A stretch of 64,000 bases of DNA from Sporosarcina sp. ANT_H38 (lineage in GTDB: Bacteria; Bacillota; Bacilli; Bacillales_A; Planococcaceae), in contig NZ_VOBC01000001.1 in assembly GCF_008369195.1 (NCBI RefSeq), positions 248,001 to 312,000 on the forward strand, given 5' to 3'. Positions within the stretch are counted from its first letter, which is position 1. Each line of letters begins with the position of its first letter. Of this stretch, positions 51,382 through 60,745 are shown in pieces. The position numbers and the translations under genes were made by a program. The notes below the pieces were generated by a model. It had not been told where the DNA came from. It ran no database searches and saw only the letters and a program-made list of their open reading frames with translations.

Positions 51382-52659
51382 TCATATGTCAGTTACCGTT
51401 ACTCCTACCATCAGTGGTTCCAGCGCTTTTGTTTGATCAATAAATATAAAAGCATCATATCGGTTTCCGATTTGCGAAGGTACATAATTACCAAATTGCT
51501 CATAATCAGGGTTGTAGACGACCCCAATTGCTCTATGGCCAATCCAACCTGAGAAATATTTACGATTTTCTTCATTGAAAATAAATAGTTTATCGAAAGC
51601 GCCTGACTTGTGTAATAAATCTTCCCATGAATGTTGACGGGCGGGAGGAATTTCTATTCTCTCGAATGGCACTCCCCATTTTTCAGCCGCGATTACGGTG
51701 ACTCGATGTGTACCGAATCCTACTGCATAGACATCTTCTTTTTTAAATTGTTCACGAAGTAGTTGACCGACGTTGAACATTCCGTCCTCCTGCATTGTTG
51801 TTGCACGGGCATCTCCAATATGTGTATTATGTTCCCAAACGATGATCTTCGCATTTTCTCCATAATGATTCATCACTTCATTAATCGCTTCAACCATATG
51901 TTCATCACGAATATTCCAGGACAATGCATTGTCTTGAAGCATGGCACGGTAATATTCTTCTGCGTTTTTAGTGACGAGTGCATTCACTTTTAAATTTAAC
52001 ATGGTTTCCTGATCGTCTTCATAGTGTTTATTATGCGACCGAATAGACGATAATAAATCACTCACTTCGTCAATGCACACTTGTGAAAAATGTGCTGTGG
52101 AAATTGCATAATGTTCCGGCATACCGTTGAAAGGTTCAAAGCAGGAAAATGCTTTTTTAGCGAGTTCAAGATCGGCACCTGTGGGATTGGATTCTGTTAA
52201 GTAACGTATAATTTCCTCCATTGATTCCCAAAGACTATACATATCAATTCCGTAAAACCCGACTTTTTGAGCGAGAATCCTTGAGTCGTTATGCATTTTC
52301 AACCAGTCGATAAACTCTGCAATCTCTTCATTTGCCCACATCCATGTTGGCCATCTGCTGAAAGCTTTCAATACATCTTTGGCATGATCTTTACTATCAC
52401 TATATCCTTTTATGTAGCGATTAACCTGTTGAGAGGACGGCCAATCACCTTCGACTGCGATGGCTGAAAATCCTTTCTGCTCAATTAGCATTTTGGACAG
52501 CTTAGCCCTGGTTGTGTAAAATTCCGATGTCCCATGGCTTGCTTCTCCTAATAAAACAATTTTTGCATCACCTATGGCTTCGATTATAGTTGAAAGATCT
52601 TCATCAGATTGAAAAGGGAGTGCATAATTGTTTACGGCTTCCTCAAGTGTGAACTTCAA
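51382..52659 (-). CDS. Erythromycin esterase-family protein
   Basis: A 425-residue EreA/succinoglycan-like esterase. Family motifs: LLGEASHGTSEFYTTRAKL (about 36-54), IAVEGDWPSSQQVNRYI (about 67-83) and IIVWEHNTHIGDARATTM (about 270-287), containing the conserved Glu and His residues. Some members open macrolide lactones, but most chromosomal Bacillus homologues are of unknown substrate, so resistance should not be assumed. The ATG has a modest GGGGT site. Stands alone. Confidence 0.85.
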   Translation of the reverse strand: MKFTLEEAVNNYALPFQSDEDLSTIIEAIGDAKIVLLGEASHGTSEFYTTRAKLSKMLIEQKGFSAIAVEGDWPSSQQVNRYIKGYSDSKDHAKDVLKAFSRWPTWMWANEEIAEFIDWLKMHNDSRILAQKVGFYGIDMYSLWESMEEIIRYLTESNPTGADLELAKKAFSCFEPFNGMPEHYAISTAHFSQVCIDEVSDLLSSIRSHNKHYEDDQETMLNLKVNALVTKNAEEYYRAMLQDNALSWNIRDEHMVEAINEVMNHYGENAKIIVWEHNTHIGDARATTMQEDGMFNVGQLLREQFKKEDVYAVGFGTHRVTVIAAEKWGVPFERIEIPPARQHSWEDLLHKSGAFDKLFIFNEENRKYFSGWIGHRAIGVVYNPDYEQFGNYVPSQIGNRYDAFIFIDQTKALEPLMVGVTVTDI

Positions 52660-52813
52660 TTGGATAACCCCATTTCCTGCAACGTATTATGAAAGTATAC
52701 CCAACTATTCGTTTTGTACCCGGAGAAAATCGAACAAAATTATTCGAAAATGTATGACAGATAATTACAATAATGTACAATTGAACTAACAAGGTTAAGA
52801 AGGGGTGATAATA

Positions 52814-53047
52814 ATGTTGACTGCCGTACTGATAGTTGCAATTGTCATGAGTGTGCCGATTACTGCGATTATTACAGATCATAATCGTAGAGTAGTGAAA
52901 ATCAAAGGGGAATTTATGCGCGATGAAATCGAACTGGAGAAATTGAAACAGCAAAACTTCATCATGGAAACTGAAAAGATGAAAATCGAATTGGAACAAA
53001 TGAAGTTGGATTATACATCTGGGAAAAATGAAATAATGAAAATATAA
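52814..53047 (+). CDS. Small membrane protein with coiled coil
   Basis: A 77-residue protein: one N-terminal membrane segment (LTAVLIVAIVMSVPITAIITDH) and a charged coiled-coil tail (KGEFMRDEIELEKLKQQNFIMETEKMKIELEQMKLDY). The ATG at 52814 follows AAGGGG by eight bases; a GTG nine bases upstream is less likely. It lies 17 bases before the DnaJ-like gene and may be co-transcribed. Function unknown. Confidence 0.65.
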   Translation: MLTAVLIVAIVMSVPITAIITDHNRRVVKIKGEFMRDEIELEKLKQQNFIMETEKMKIELEQMKLDYTSGKNEIMKI

Positions 53048-53064
53048 AGGAGGACTGGACAAAT

Positions 53065-53454
53065 TTGGGTGATGAAAAATTAAAACCACCATACAACGAT
53101 CTAATCGGCGATATTTTAAAAGAATATACCAAAAAAGGTGGCATGGATAATTTGGCGGGCCAAGGGAAACCATTATCACAAGAGTATTTTTCGGGTGATA
53201 CCTTCCAGCATTTTCAGCGGATTGCTAAAGATGCAGGTTATAAACCTCATTGGCTAAAGTTACAGCACGAAATTCGTGATGAAGTAATCGCAATTGCAGC
53301 TATTCACAAAACCTATAGTGCAACAGATTTGGAATTGCAGATAGAAAAGGTGAACGAAAAAATATTCGAATACAATAAATCATGTCCACCGCCTATGCAG
53401 AAAGGATCGGTGTCGCTCGCGAATATTGAAGCTGCGATTGATCGGTGGAAATGA
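53065..53454 (+). CDS. DUF1992 (DnaJ-homologue domain) protein
   Basis: A 129-residue cytoplasmic protein with the DUF1992 hallmark GGMDNLAGQGKPLSQEYF (about 25-42) and FQRIAKDAGYKPHWLKLQHEIRDEV. The domain is named after DnaJ-like proteins but has no J domain. TTG at 53065 follows AGGAGGA at ten bases. Function unknown. Confidence 0.8.
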   Translation: MGDEKLKPPYNDLIGDILKEYTKKGGMDNLAGQGKPLSQEYFSGDTFQHFQRIAKDAGYKPHWLKLQHEIRDEVIAIAAIHKTYSATDLELQIEKVNEKIFEYNKSCPPPMQKGSVSLANIEAAIDRWK

Positions 53455-53478
53455 AGTAATAAGAAAAGGAGAGTGACA

Positions 53479-54738
53479 GTGAATCGCAATTATCCGTTCA
53501 TTTTTCTCATCTCTTGTTACATGTTATTGATGTCGGGATGTTTTCAATTAACACAAAAAGGTGATATCAAAGAGGGAAGGGAAATAATACCATCTACGTT
53601 TGAACCTCCTGAAAAAATGGAAGTAGTCGAGTCTTCGGAAGTTGTAATATCACCGATAGATGAAATGATTGACCAAATGACACTAGAAGAAAAGGTTGGA
53701 CAGTTACTAGTAATTGGTGTGGAGGGTACATCATTTACTGGTAAGATGGATAAGCTCATCCGTAATTATCATGTTGGTGGCGTCATTATGATGGGGAATA
53801 ATATATCGACATCGCCCGAATTAATGCAACTTATGAATGAAATTAAAAATGCAAATAAGTCTAATAAAAACCCATTATTTCTTTCTGTCGATGAAGAAGG
53901 AGGGCGTGTTTCTAGACTGCCAGGCGGTATCCCTAGACTACCAACAAGTGCGGAAATCGGTAAACTTAATGATGAATCAGTGAGTTATCGTGCTGGAGCC
54001 TACTTAGCTGAGGTGCTTAATGAATTTGGATATAATATGAATTTCGCACCTGTATTGGATGTTAACAGTAATCCAAGAAATCCAGTTATCGGGGATCGCT
54101 CAATTGGGTCGGATCCTTATCAAGTCGCTAAGCTAGGTACCTCGACGATGCATGGAATGATGGACAACGGCATAATTCCTGTCATTAAACATTTCCCAGG
54201 ACACGGCGATACTGTTGTTGATTCACATAAGGCGTTGCCAAAAGTAGAAACAACTTTGGAAGCACTTCGAAGCGTAGAGCTAGTTCCATTTCAAAAGGCA
54301 ATTGAAGAAGGTGCTGATGCAGTAATGGTCGCTCATATTTTATTCCCGGCACTCGATCCTGATTATCCATCCTCAATGTCTAAAGCTATTATCACGGGAC
54401 TACTTCGCAACCAAATGCAATTTGAAGGTGTTATTATAACGGATGACCTGACGATGGGGGCAATCGCAAATGACTATACAATCCCTGAAGCCGCTGTTCA
54501 GTCCTTCATCGCGGGAAGCGATTTGCTACTTGTAGTTCGCAATTATGATGAGCAAATTAATACTTTCAATGCGCTCATAAAGGCTATTGAAACAGGAGAA
54601 ATCACAGAAGAGCGGCTTAATGAGAGTGTAAAGCGAATTTTAGTGCTTAAAGAGAAGTATAGTATATCAAATGAGGTACGTGAAAAAATCGATGTGGATA
54701 AAATTAATGAAATGTACGACAAGCTCCCGCTGAAATAA
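53479..54738 (+). CDS. nagZ: Beta-N-acetylglucosaminidase lipoprotein (GH3, NagZ-like)
   Basis: A 419-residue glycoside hydrolase of family 3. Lipobox MSGC near residue 20, (beta/alpha)8 barrel with VIKHFPGHGDTVVDSHKALP (about 235, catalytic His/Asp dyad) and nucleophile Asp in IITDDLTMGAI (about 320). B. subtilis NagZ (YbbD) releases N-acetylglucosamine from muropeptides outside the cell. It is shorter than YbbD, which has an additional C-terminal domain. GTG at 53479 has AGGAGA seven bases before it. Role: cell-wall recycling. Confidence 0.87.
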   Translation: MNRNYPFIFLISCYMLLMSGCFQLTQKGDIKEGREIIPSTFEPPEKMEVVESSEVVISPIDEMIDQMTLEEKVGQLLVIGVEGTSFTGKMDKLIRNYHVGGVIMMGNNISTSPELMQLMNEIKNANKSNKNPLFLSVDEEGGRVSRLPGGIPRLPTSAEIGKLNDESVSYRAGAYLAEVLNEFGYNMNFAPVLDVNSNPRNPVIGDRSIGSDPYQVAKLGTSTMHGMMDNGIIPVIKHFPGHGDTVVDSHKALPKVETTLEALRSVELVPFQKAIEEGADAVMVAHILFPALDPDYPSSMSKAIITGLLRNQMQFEGVIITDDLTMGAIANDYTIPEAAVQSFIAGSDLLLVVRNYDEQINTFNALIKAIETGEITEERLNESVKRILVLKEKYSISNEVREKIDVDKINEMYDKLPLK

Positions 54739-54801
54739 ATGAATCTTCCTTGCCTTTCATCCGTATAATAAGATACTAGAAAAAGCCAGGGGGTTTATTA
54801 T

Positions 54802-55107
54802 ATGGAGAATAAAGGATTAAAAGTGTTAGTTCATGCCAGTGCTTTCTTCATGCCGTTTTTGGTACCGTTCATCATTTATCTAGTTATTGATGATTTAGAG
54901 GTCAAAAGGATGGCGATACAAGCAGTCTTATTCCAATTGGTAATGAGTGCACTAATTTTTGTTTCTGCGCTTCTAATCATTGTACTTGTAGGGATTCCGA
55001 TGCTAATTGGATTCGGTTTAATGTGGATCATTGTTCCGATTATAGCAATTGTCAAAGCACTAAAAGACGAAAAGTACAATTATCCGATTGTTGGTAGATG
55101 GATTTAA
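54802..55107 (+). CDS. DUF4870/Tic20-like membrane protein
   Basis: A 101-residue protein with three hydrophobic segments (about 10-28, 38-60, 63-84) and the ending IVKALKDEKYNYPIVGRWI typical of DUF4870. AGGGGG lies nine bases before the ATG. Function unknown; followed by a terminator. Confidence 0.75.
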   Translation: MENKGLKVLVHASAFFMPFLVPFIIYLVIDDLEVKRMAIQAVLFQLVMSALIFVSALLIIVLVGIPMLIGFGLMWIIVPIIAIVKALKDEKYNYPIVGRWI

Positions 55108-55127
55108 TAAAGTTATCAATAAAATAG

Positions 55128-55171
55128 AGGCGCGTTTCGTAGTTATATTATACGGGATGCGCCCTTTTTTA
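55128..55171 (+). terminator. Intrinsic terminator after the DUF4870 gene
   Basis: GGCGCGTTTCGTA ... TACGGGATGCGCC, stem with a few wobble or mismatched pairs, followed by CTTTTTT. Confidence 0.8.
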
Positions 55172-55432
55172 TTCATATTGATGTTTTGGTTTGTATGATG
55201 AAGTGAGCAAAAGATAAGTAAAGTAGAGATAAACACCCGGACTGTCTTACTATCGATTTCAAATATGTACCAGCATTAGAAGAGTCTAGCTGATCGATGT
55301 TCACTTCTCATAAAGCTCGGATGATATCAAAGTCATTGCGATTAATGTATTTATTTTTTGGAACATTGTTACATCAAGGTTTTTTTGGGTGGAATCCTGT
55401 AGAATGTATTTGGGAACGAAAGGATGAACGTT

Positions 55433-55951
55433 TTGAACAATATAAGAGTTGAACAGGAATATGATTTTCAAGCAATCAAGGAAGTGAATGACCTAGCATT
55501 CGGCCAAGAAGGCGAATCAAATCTGATCGATAAAATTAGGACATCCGCTGCTTTCATATCGGACCTTTCCTTAGTAGTTGAAACGGAAGATAAAGAAATA
55601 GTTGGTCATATACTTTTCAGTACAATTGTTATTGAAACTGCGGAAGGTTCTGTACAGTCCTTAGCACTTGCACCGATGGCTGTCAGACCGGGTTATCAAA
55701 ATGAAGGAATAGGTTCTTCGCTTGTCAAAGAAGGGTTAAAACGTTCTAAGGAGCTTGGGTATCTTTCTGTAATTGTGTTAGGACATAGCGCATACTATCC
55801 ACGATTTGGTTTCATCACTGCAAGTGAAAAAGATATCAAGTCTCCATTTGAAGTGCCAGACGAAGCATTCATGGTTATTGAACTTCAAAAGGGTGCACTA
55901 GATGGTGTACAGGGGACAGTCAGCTATCCTGAAGCCTTTTCAGGGGTATAA
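55433..55951 (+). CDS. GNAT N-acetyltransferase, YhbS-like
   Basis: A 172-residue acetyltransferase: SLALAPMAVRPGYQNEGIGSSLVKEGLKRSKELGY is the acetyl-CoA-binding motif A, and VIVLGHSAYYPRFGF the motif B region; this combination is typical of YhbS-type proteins. TTG at 55433 lies eight bases after AAAGGA; the ATG at 55424 is immediately next to that site and less likely. Substrate unknown. Confidence 0.83.
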   Translation: MNNIRVEQEYDFQAIKEVNDLAFGQEGESNLIDKIRTSAAFISDLSLVVETEDKEIVGHILFSTIVIETAEGSVQSLALAPMAVRPGYQNEGIGSSLVKEGLKRSKELGYLSVIVLGHSAYYPRFGFITASEKDIKSPFEVPDEAFMVIELQKGALDGVQGTVSYPEAFSGV

Positions 55952-56094
55952 AAAACGATATTCTTTTTTCCTTTTTTTAAGCTGAACTGATTTTTGTATT
56001 AGTTTAGTGAAAGAGGGGGAGAATTTGAACTGGATAAAAATATCGTTTTATACTGAGTATTACTGCTGTATACCATAGTTTTAATGAAAAATAA

Positions 56095-56340
56095 CACGTC
56101 TATTGATTAACCAGTAAATAACTTGAACACCCCCTGGTCGCTGCTTGTATAGTTGCGCTTTTGGATTGCTTTGGATTGAATGACTTCTATTACGATTAGT
56201 GAGGTGTAGGGATGCGACTTTTCGCATCCCTACACTTTTTTTTGGTAATCGTATGATTGTCCTTCATCCGTCGCGCTCCAAATGCTTAAGTACACAGTGT
56301 GCTGAAGCTTATTGGGACGAAAGAATAGCTAGTTTCTTCC
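56095..56340 (-). mobile_element. Dispersed hairpin-module element, copy J (right half only)
   Basis: Begins CACGTCTATTGATTAACCA and runs right-to-left through the right block and GTGTAGGGATGCGAC/TCGCATCCCTACAC with eight T (56203-56242), then AGCGCGACGGATGAAGGAC in reverse, and stops at GACGAAAGAATAGCTAG. The left half is missing. Together with copy K, which faces the other way, it brackets the EamA transporter gene. Confidence 0.75.
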
Positions 56341-56443
56341 TATAATTTATTTCGATTTGCATTCCATACTTCGACCATAGCTGAAATGTTTAGAAGTTAT
56401 AATAGACACAGATAGCTCAATATAATATGTAGGGAGATAAAAA

Positions 56444-57322
56444 ATGAATTCTTTCAAATTTACATTGTTAATAGTCTTAACAACATTTTTAATGGGTTCT
56501 TCTTTTGCTGTAGGTAAAATAGGTTTGTCTTATTCATCCCCGTTGTTATTAGCCGGATTACGCTTCACTCTTGCTGGATTCATAATGGCAGTGATCGTTA
56601 TCGCTTTAAAAAGACCGCACCCAACATCTAAAGGAAACTGGATAAAGATACTTATTATTGGTACTTTCCAAACAGCCGGTGTAATGGGGTGTATTTTCTT
56701 GAGTTTACGAACAATTACAGCTAGTGAAACCTCAATTCTTACATTCACTAACCCGTTACTTGTTGTTGTATTCGGCACTATTTTTTTACAAACACGCTAT
56801 AAATTTTATCAATGGATTGGTGTTCTTTTAGGGTTAGTAGGGGTAAGCATTGCGGTGGGTGCGCAAATTGAATTAAAGATTGGCATTCTTTTTGGCATTC
56901 TTTCTGCTGTTTTTTGGGCAATTTCAACTTTATTAGTTAAAAAATGGGGATTACTTTTCAATACGTGGGTTCTATCCGCTTATCAGATGCTTTTTGGTGG
57001 ATTACTACTTTTACTTGGAAGCTTTATTCTCGAAAAACCATACTTCATTTTGAACAGTAATTCAATGTTCATTTTACTATGGTTAAGTATTATGTCTTCT
57101 ATTGTTCAATTTGCCGTTTGGTATTATCTTTTACAAAAGGGTGATCCAGGAAAAACGAGTGCCTATTTATTTTTGGCACCTTTCTTCGGTGTTTTATCGG
57201 GCTGGTTACTATTAGGGGAGACGTTATACCCATCAATCATAGTTGGTGGCTTGTTTATTATTATTGGTATCTATCTTGTAAATAGAAATTTTTATCAGAA
57301 AAAGAACCTTATAAATAAATGA
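56444..57322 (+). CDS. EamA/DMT-family metabolite exporter
   Basis: A 292-residue transporter with ten membrane segments formed by two EamA repeats (about 5-140 and 150-285), for example TFLMGSSFAVGKIGLSYSSPLLLAGLRFTLAGF and the second GILFGILSAVFWAISTLLVKKW. AGGGAGA lies six bases before the ATG. Substrate unknown. Half copies of the dispersed element lie on both sides in opposite orientation. Confidence 0.88.
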   Translation: MNSFKFTLLIVLTTFLMGSSFAVGKIGLSYSSPLLLAGLRFTLAGFIMAVIVIALKRPHPTSKGNWIKILIIGTFQTAGVMGCIFLSLRTITASETSILTFTNPLLVVVFGTIFLQTRYKFYQWIGVLLGLVGVSIAVGAQIELKIGILFGILSAVFWAISTLLVKKWGLLFNTWVLSAYQMLFGGLLLLLGSFILEKPYFILNSNSMFILLWLSIMSSIVQFAVWYYLLQKGDPGKTSAYLFLAPFFGVLSGWLLLGETLYPSIIVGGLFIIIGIYLVNRNFYQKKNLINK

Positions 57323-57344
57323 ATAGTTTATGATAAGCGTACAA

Positions 57345-57781
57345 GCGCTTATATGGAATCGTTGCCTGTCGCGTTCCTTGCTTACTTTTAGCAAAGATTA
57401 TGCATCTAATCCTGTGATGCCCTATAGAAATTAACACATCTTTAAAATAGATTAGAAAAAACCATAGAGAAAGTATCAGCCGCCAAAATTGCATCTTTGG
57501 CGGCTTTTCTCCAGGTAAGAAGCAAGCTATTCTTTCGTCCCAATAAGCTTCAGCACTCTGTGTACTTATGCATTTGGAGCGCGACGGATGAAGGACAACG
57601 ATCTGATTACCGAAAAAATCTGTAGGGATGCGACAAAGTCGCATCCCTACAGATCCATCCATCTCGGTAATCGTACTAGAAGTCATTCAATCCAAAGCAA
57701 TCCAAAAGCACAACAATACAAGTGTCGGCGAGGGGATGATCAAGTTATTTACAGGTTACCTTTGGTTAATCAACAGACGTG
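57345..57781 (+). mobile_element. Dispersed hairpin-module element, copy K (right half)
   Basis: Left-to-right, lacking the left block: starts near GTTGCCTGTCGCGTTCC, continues AGCCGCCAAA/TTTGGCGGCT (57479-57509), GTAGGGATGCGAC/GTCGCATCCCTAC (57621-57653), right block and TGGTTAATCAACAGACGTG. Very similar to the right half of copy G. Confidence 0.8.
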
Positions 57782-57791
57782 TTATTAATTA

Positions 57792-58163
57792 TTACTTTAA
57801 TTTATCGTTTAAAATACTATCCTCTAGAACGGAAAACTTATCTCCATATACTTTCATAATATGTACGTTCCCCCATGCACATAGCGAATCTAATATTCCC
57901 TCTAAACTTAAACCGTAATCACTTAATTCATACTCTACTTTCGGTGGAACCTGGTTGTAGGTAATTCGGTTAATAACGCCATCTGCTTCTAGTTCACGTA
58001 ATTGTTGCGTGAGCATTTTTTGTGTGATGTTAGGCATAAGACGCTTCAATTCACTTGTTCTTTTTTTACCATGTGTCAGATGACATAGAATGACACATTT
58101 CCATTTTCCACCGATCACTTCTAATGTCGCTTCGACCGATATATTATACTTCTTTTTTTCCAT
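57792..58163 (-). CDS. HxlR-family transcriptional regulator
   Basis: A 123-residue winged-helix protein: EATLEVIGGKWKCVILCHLTHGKKRTSELKRLMPNITQKMLTQQLRELEADGVINRITYNQVPPKVEYELSDYG, the full HxlR pattern, spans residues about 10-85. A cysteine at about 25 (WKCVILCHL) could sense thiol stress or quinones, as in related proteins. AGGAGGA precedes the ATG. It diverges from an MFS exporter and aldo/keto reductase, its probable targets. Confidence 0.87.
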   Translation of the reverse strand: MEKKKYNISVEATLEVIGGKWKCVILCHLTHGKKRTSELKRLMPNITQKMLTQQLRELEADGVINRITYNQVPPKVEYELSDYGLSLEGILDSLCAWGNVHIMKVYGDKFSVLEDSILNDKLK

Positions 58164-58180
58164 GCTAATCCTCCTCATAT

Positions 58181-58240
58181 ACAGGTACTAGAAAGTACCT
58201 ATAGTACTTTTTAGTATCTATCGTACTTTAAAGTGCGTAC
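58181..58240. promoter_or_regulatory. Clustered GTAC dyads, candidate HxlR operator
   Basis: GGTACTAGAAAGTACC, AGTACTTTTTAGTA and GTACTTTAAAGTGCGTAC follow one another in 60 bases upstream of the HxlR gene. Repeated GTACT/AGTAC half-sites suit a dimeric winged-helix regulator. Confidence 0.6.
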
Positions 58241-58244
58241 TTTT

Positions 58245-58529
58245 CTTTTTGGACCCTGGGACTCATACTAACATTTGCGAGTGAATTGCACGAGGTATTT
58301 AAAAGATAAGCTAAGTATAAGCTTTTCAACTTGGGTCGCTGTTTAGGCTTCAGGCACCAGCCCCTCGAATTGCTTTAGTCTTGCTGAAAAGGTGTCTTTA
58401 AGACTTTCAGTAGGGAAGGATTAAACTCCATCCCTCTCTACTTGTCGGGGCTAAACGGTGCCTTGCGCTTTTCTTATTTTACTCTTTGTAAATTCAATCA
58501 TACAACATGGGAAAAGAAGGGATGAAAAA
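58245..58529. other. Leader region of the MFS-aldo/keto reductase operon
   Basis: No gene seen. AGGGAAGGATTAAACTCCATCCCT at about 58411-58434 can form a hairpin. The sequence is otherwise unremarkable and may include a promoter not recognised here. Confidence 0.35.
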
Positions 58530-59729
58530 ATGACTTTAGATAAAAAGAGAAGCATGTTTGCACTGCTTGCATTAGCTGTCAGTGCATTCGCTATCGGAAC
58601 AACAGAATTTATAAGTGTAGGGTTGTTGCCTTTGATCTCACAAGATTTAGACATATCAATAACAACGGCAGGACTAACCGTTTCCTTGTACGCTTTGGGT
58701 GTCATGATAGGAGCCCCAATTTTAACATCGCTCACTTCAAGAATGCCAAGGAAATCATTACTACTTTGGATAATGGTAGTTTTTATTATAGGGAACGGAA
58801 TTGCAGCGTGTGCAACAAGTGTTAGCATCTTACTTATGGCCCGTGTCATTTCCGCATTTGCACATGGTGTATTCATGTCGATTGGATCGACGATTGCTGC
58901 TGATTTAGTTCCGGAGAATCGGAGAGCAAGCGCGATTTCAATCATGTTTACAGGACTCACAGTTGCTACGATTACAGGCGTTCCATTTGGTACGTTTATT
59001 GGACAACAATTTGGTTGGCGCTTTGCCTTTGTGGCAATCGTAGTAATAGGGATTATAGGGTTTATCGCGAACAGTTTACTTGTTCCATCTGATTTACGGC
59101 AAAGCACTCCGACAACGATTCGAGACCAAATTAAGCTCGTAACAAATAGTCGGATATTGTTAGTATTAGCTATTACAGCACTAGGATATGGAGGAACATT
59201 TGTCGTATTTACGTACTTATCTCCATTGCTTCAGACGATAACAGGATTTAAACAAGGTACGATTGTGATAATCTTGCTTGTTTACGGTATTGCGATTGCA
59301 ATTGGCAATATGATTGGCGGGAAGCTGTCAAATAAAAATCCGATTGGTTCGTTGTTCTATATGTTTATTGCTCAAGCGATTGTGCTTTTAATATTAACAT
59401 TTACGGCACCATTCAAAATCGTGGGTCTGGTAACAATTCTTTTCATGGGCTTATTGGCATTTATGAACGTTTCGGGACTTCAAGTGTATGTCGTCATATT
59501 AGCCGAGCGCTTCGTTCCAAGTGCAGTAGACGTTGCTTCCGCTATGAACATAGCTGCATTTAATGCTGGAATTGCGATGGGTGCGTATATAGGTGGAGTA
59601 GTGAATGATTCAATTGGGCTCATTCACACGGCTTGGATTGGAGGTACAATGGTACTGATTGCAGCCATTTTAACGGGAGTCAGTCGGTCGCTGGAAAGAA
59701 AAGATCAGCAAAGAATTAGACTATCCTAA
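58530..59729 (+). CDS. MFS efflux transporter (AraJ/YdhP-like)
   Basis: A 399-residue 12-segment transporter. AIGTTEFISVGLLPLISQDLDIS near the N-terminus and TSLTSRMPRKSLL (motif A) match the AraJ/YdhP sugar-or-drug efflux group. The ATG at 58530 has AGAAGGGA upstream; the frame is open 24 codons earlier without a ribosome site. Lies opposite an HxlR regulator and upstream of an aldo/keto reductase; probably a detoxification unit. Confidence 0.87.
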   Translation: MTLDKKRSMFALLALAVSAFAIGTTEFISVGLLPLISQDLDISITTAGLTVSLYALGVMIGAPILTSLTSRMPRKSLLLWIMVVFIIGNGIAACATSVSILLMARVISAFAHGVFMSIGSTIAADLVPENRRASAISIMFTGLTVATITGVPFGTFIGQQFGWRFAFVAIVVIGIIGFIANSLLVPSDLRQSTPTTIRDQIKLVTNSRILLVLAITALGYGGTFVVFTYLSPLLQTITGFKQGTIVIILLVYGIAIAIGNMIGGKLSNKNPIGSLFYMFIAQAIVLLILTFTAPFKIVGLVTILFMGLLAFMNVSGLQVYVVILAERFVPSAVDVASAMNIAAFNAGIAMGAYIGGVVNDSIGLIHTAWIGGTMVLIAAILTGVSRSLERKDQQRIRLS

Positions 59730-59795
59730 AGGGGGTGGTTGGAACTGGTAACCGGCAATACAACTTTAATTTATAAAATAGGAGGAAATTAACTA

Positions 59796-60635
59796 ATGAA
59801 AAACTTACAATCGACAACAACGTTGCATAACGGTACGAAAATGCCTTGGCTAGGACTCGGGGTATTTAAAGTTGAAGAGGGTCAAGAATTAATAAATGCG
59901 GTAAAAACTGCGATAACACATGGCTATCGTAGTGTCGATACAGCTGCGATTTACGGCAATGAAGTTGGCGTAGGACAAGGTGTTCGTGAGGCGATTGAAG
60001 AAACAGGTATTGCGAGAGAAGATTTATTTATCACGTCAAAAGTTTGGAATTCAGAGTTGGGCTACGCATCAACAATTGCAGCTTATGAAGAGAGCTTAAC
60101 AAAACTAGGTTTAGACTATTTGGACTTATACCTTATTCACTGGCCAGTAGCAGGTAAATATAAAGAGGCATGGAGAGCACTAGAAACACTTTATAAAGAA
60201 GGACGGGTTAAAGCGATTGGCGTAAGTAATTTCCAAATTCATCATCTTGAAGAATTGATGAAGGATACGGAGATTAAACCAATGGTGAACCAAGTGGAGT
60301 ACCATCCACGTTTGACACAAAAAGAACTGCAAGTATTTTGCCAGCAGCAGGACATTCAGTTGGAAGCATGGTCTCCGCTCATGCAAGGCCAATTGCTGGA
60401 TAATACAGACCTTCAAGAAATTGCAGATAAATATGGTAAATCAGTTGCCCAAGTTATTTTACGTTGGGATTTACAAAATGGCGTTATCACAATTCCGAAA
60501 TCAACGAAAGAGCATCGCATAGCTGAAAATGCAAGCGTGTTTGACTTTGAATTAACGGCAAATGATATGAAACGCATCGATAGTTTGAATCAGAATCACC
60601 GAGTGGGTCCAGACCCTGATAATTTTGATTTTTAA
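59796..60635 (+). CDS. Aldo/keto reductase (AKR5-type, YvgN/YtbE-like)
   Basis: A 279-residue TIM-barrel NADPH reductase. Catalytic tetrad Asp 48, Tyr 53, Lys 82 and His 115 (SVDTAAIYGNE, FITSKVWN, LIHWP) is complete; the cofactor segment IPKSTKEHRIAEN is near residue 230. AGGAGGAAA precedes the ATG. Reduces toxic aldehydes such as methylglyoxal in related Bacillus enzymes. Co-directional with the MFS gene. Confidence 0.9.
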   Translation: MKNLQSTTTLHNGTKMPWLGLGVFKVEEGQELINAVKTAITHGYRSVDTAAIYGNEVGVGQGVREAIEETGIAREDLFITSKVWNSELGYASTIAAYEESLTKLGLDYLDLYLIHWPVAGKYKEAWRALETLYKEGRVKAIGVSNFQIHHLEELMKDTEIKPMVNQVEYHPRLTQKELQVFCQQQDIQLEAWSPLMQGQLLDNTDLQEIADKYGKSVAQVILRWDLQNGVITIPKSTKEHRIAENASVFDFELTANDMKRIDSLNQNHRVGPDPDNFDF

Positions 60636-60645
60636 ATAAACCTAG

Positions 60646-60676
60646 ACCCTATCTTAACCTGGATAGGGTCTTTTCG
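60646..60676 (+). terminator. Terminator after the aldo/keto reductase gene
   Basis: AGACCCTATC-TTAACCT-GGATAGGGTCTTTT. Confidence 0.85.
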
Positions 60677-60710
60677 TATAGAAATGTATGATGGTAAGAA
60701 CTAGGATCAA

Positions 60711-60739
60711 TTGACACTTACCTATTAGTAAGTTAGTAT
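60711..60739 (+). promoter_or_regulatory. Strong promoter with embedded dyad; predicts a leaderless transcript
   Basis: TTGACA (60711-60716), 17-base spacer, TAGTAT (60734-60739). The spacer is filled by ACTTAC-CTATTA-GTAAGT (60716-60733), a dyad placed to block RNA polymerase. The -10 box ends six bases before the ATG of the TetR gene and no ribosome site is present, so transcription should start at the A of that ATG or one base away. Confidence 0.75.
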
Positions 60740-60745
60740 TGAGAC

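Noticed and set aside
51382..52659. Erythromycin esterase homologue as an antibiotic resistance determinant
   Set aside because: Chromosomal family members often have other substrates and there is no mobile context; function left open.
57309..57686. 125-codon minus-strand frame inside element K
   Set aside because: It translates the element's hairpins; the corresponding frame is broken in copies C and G.
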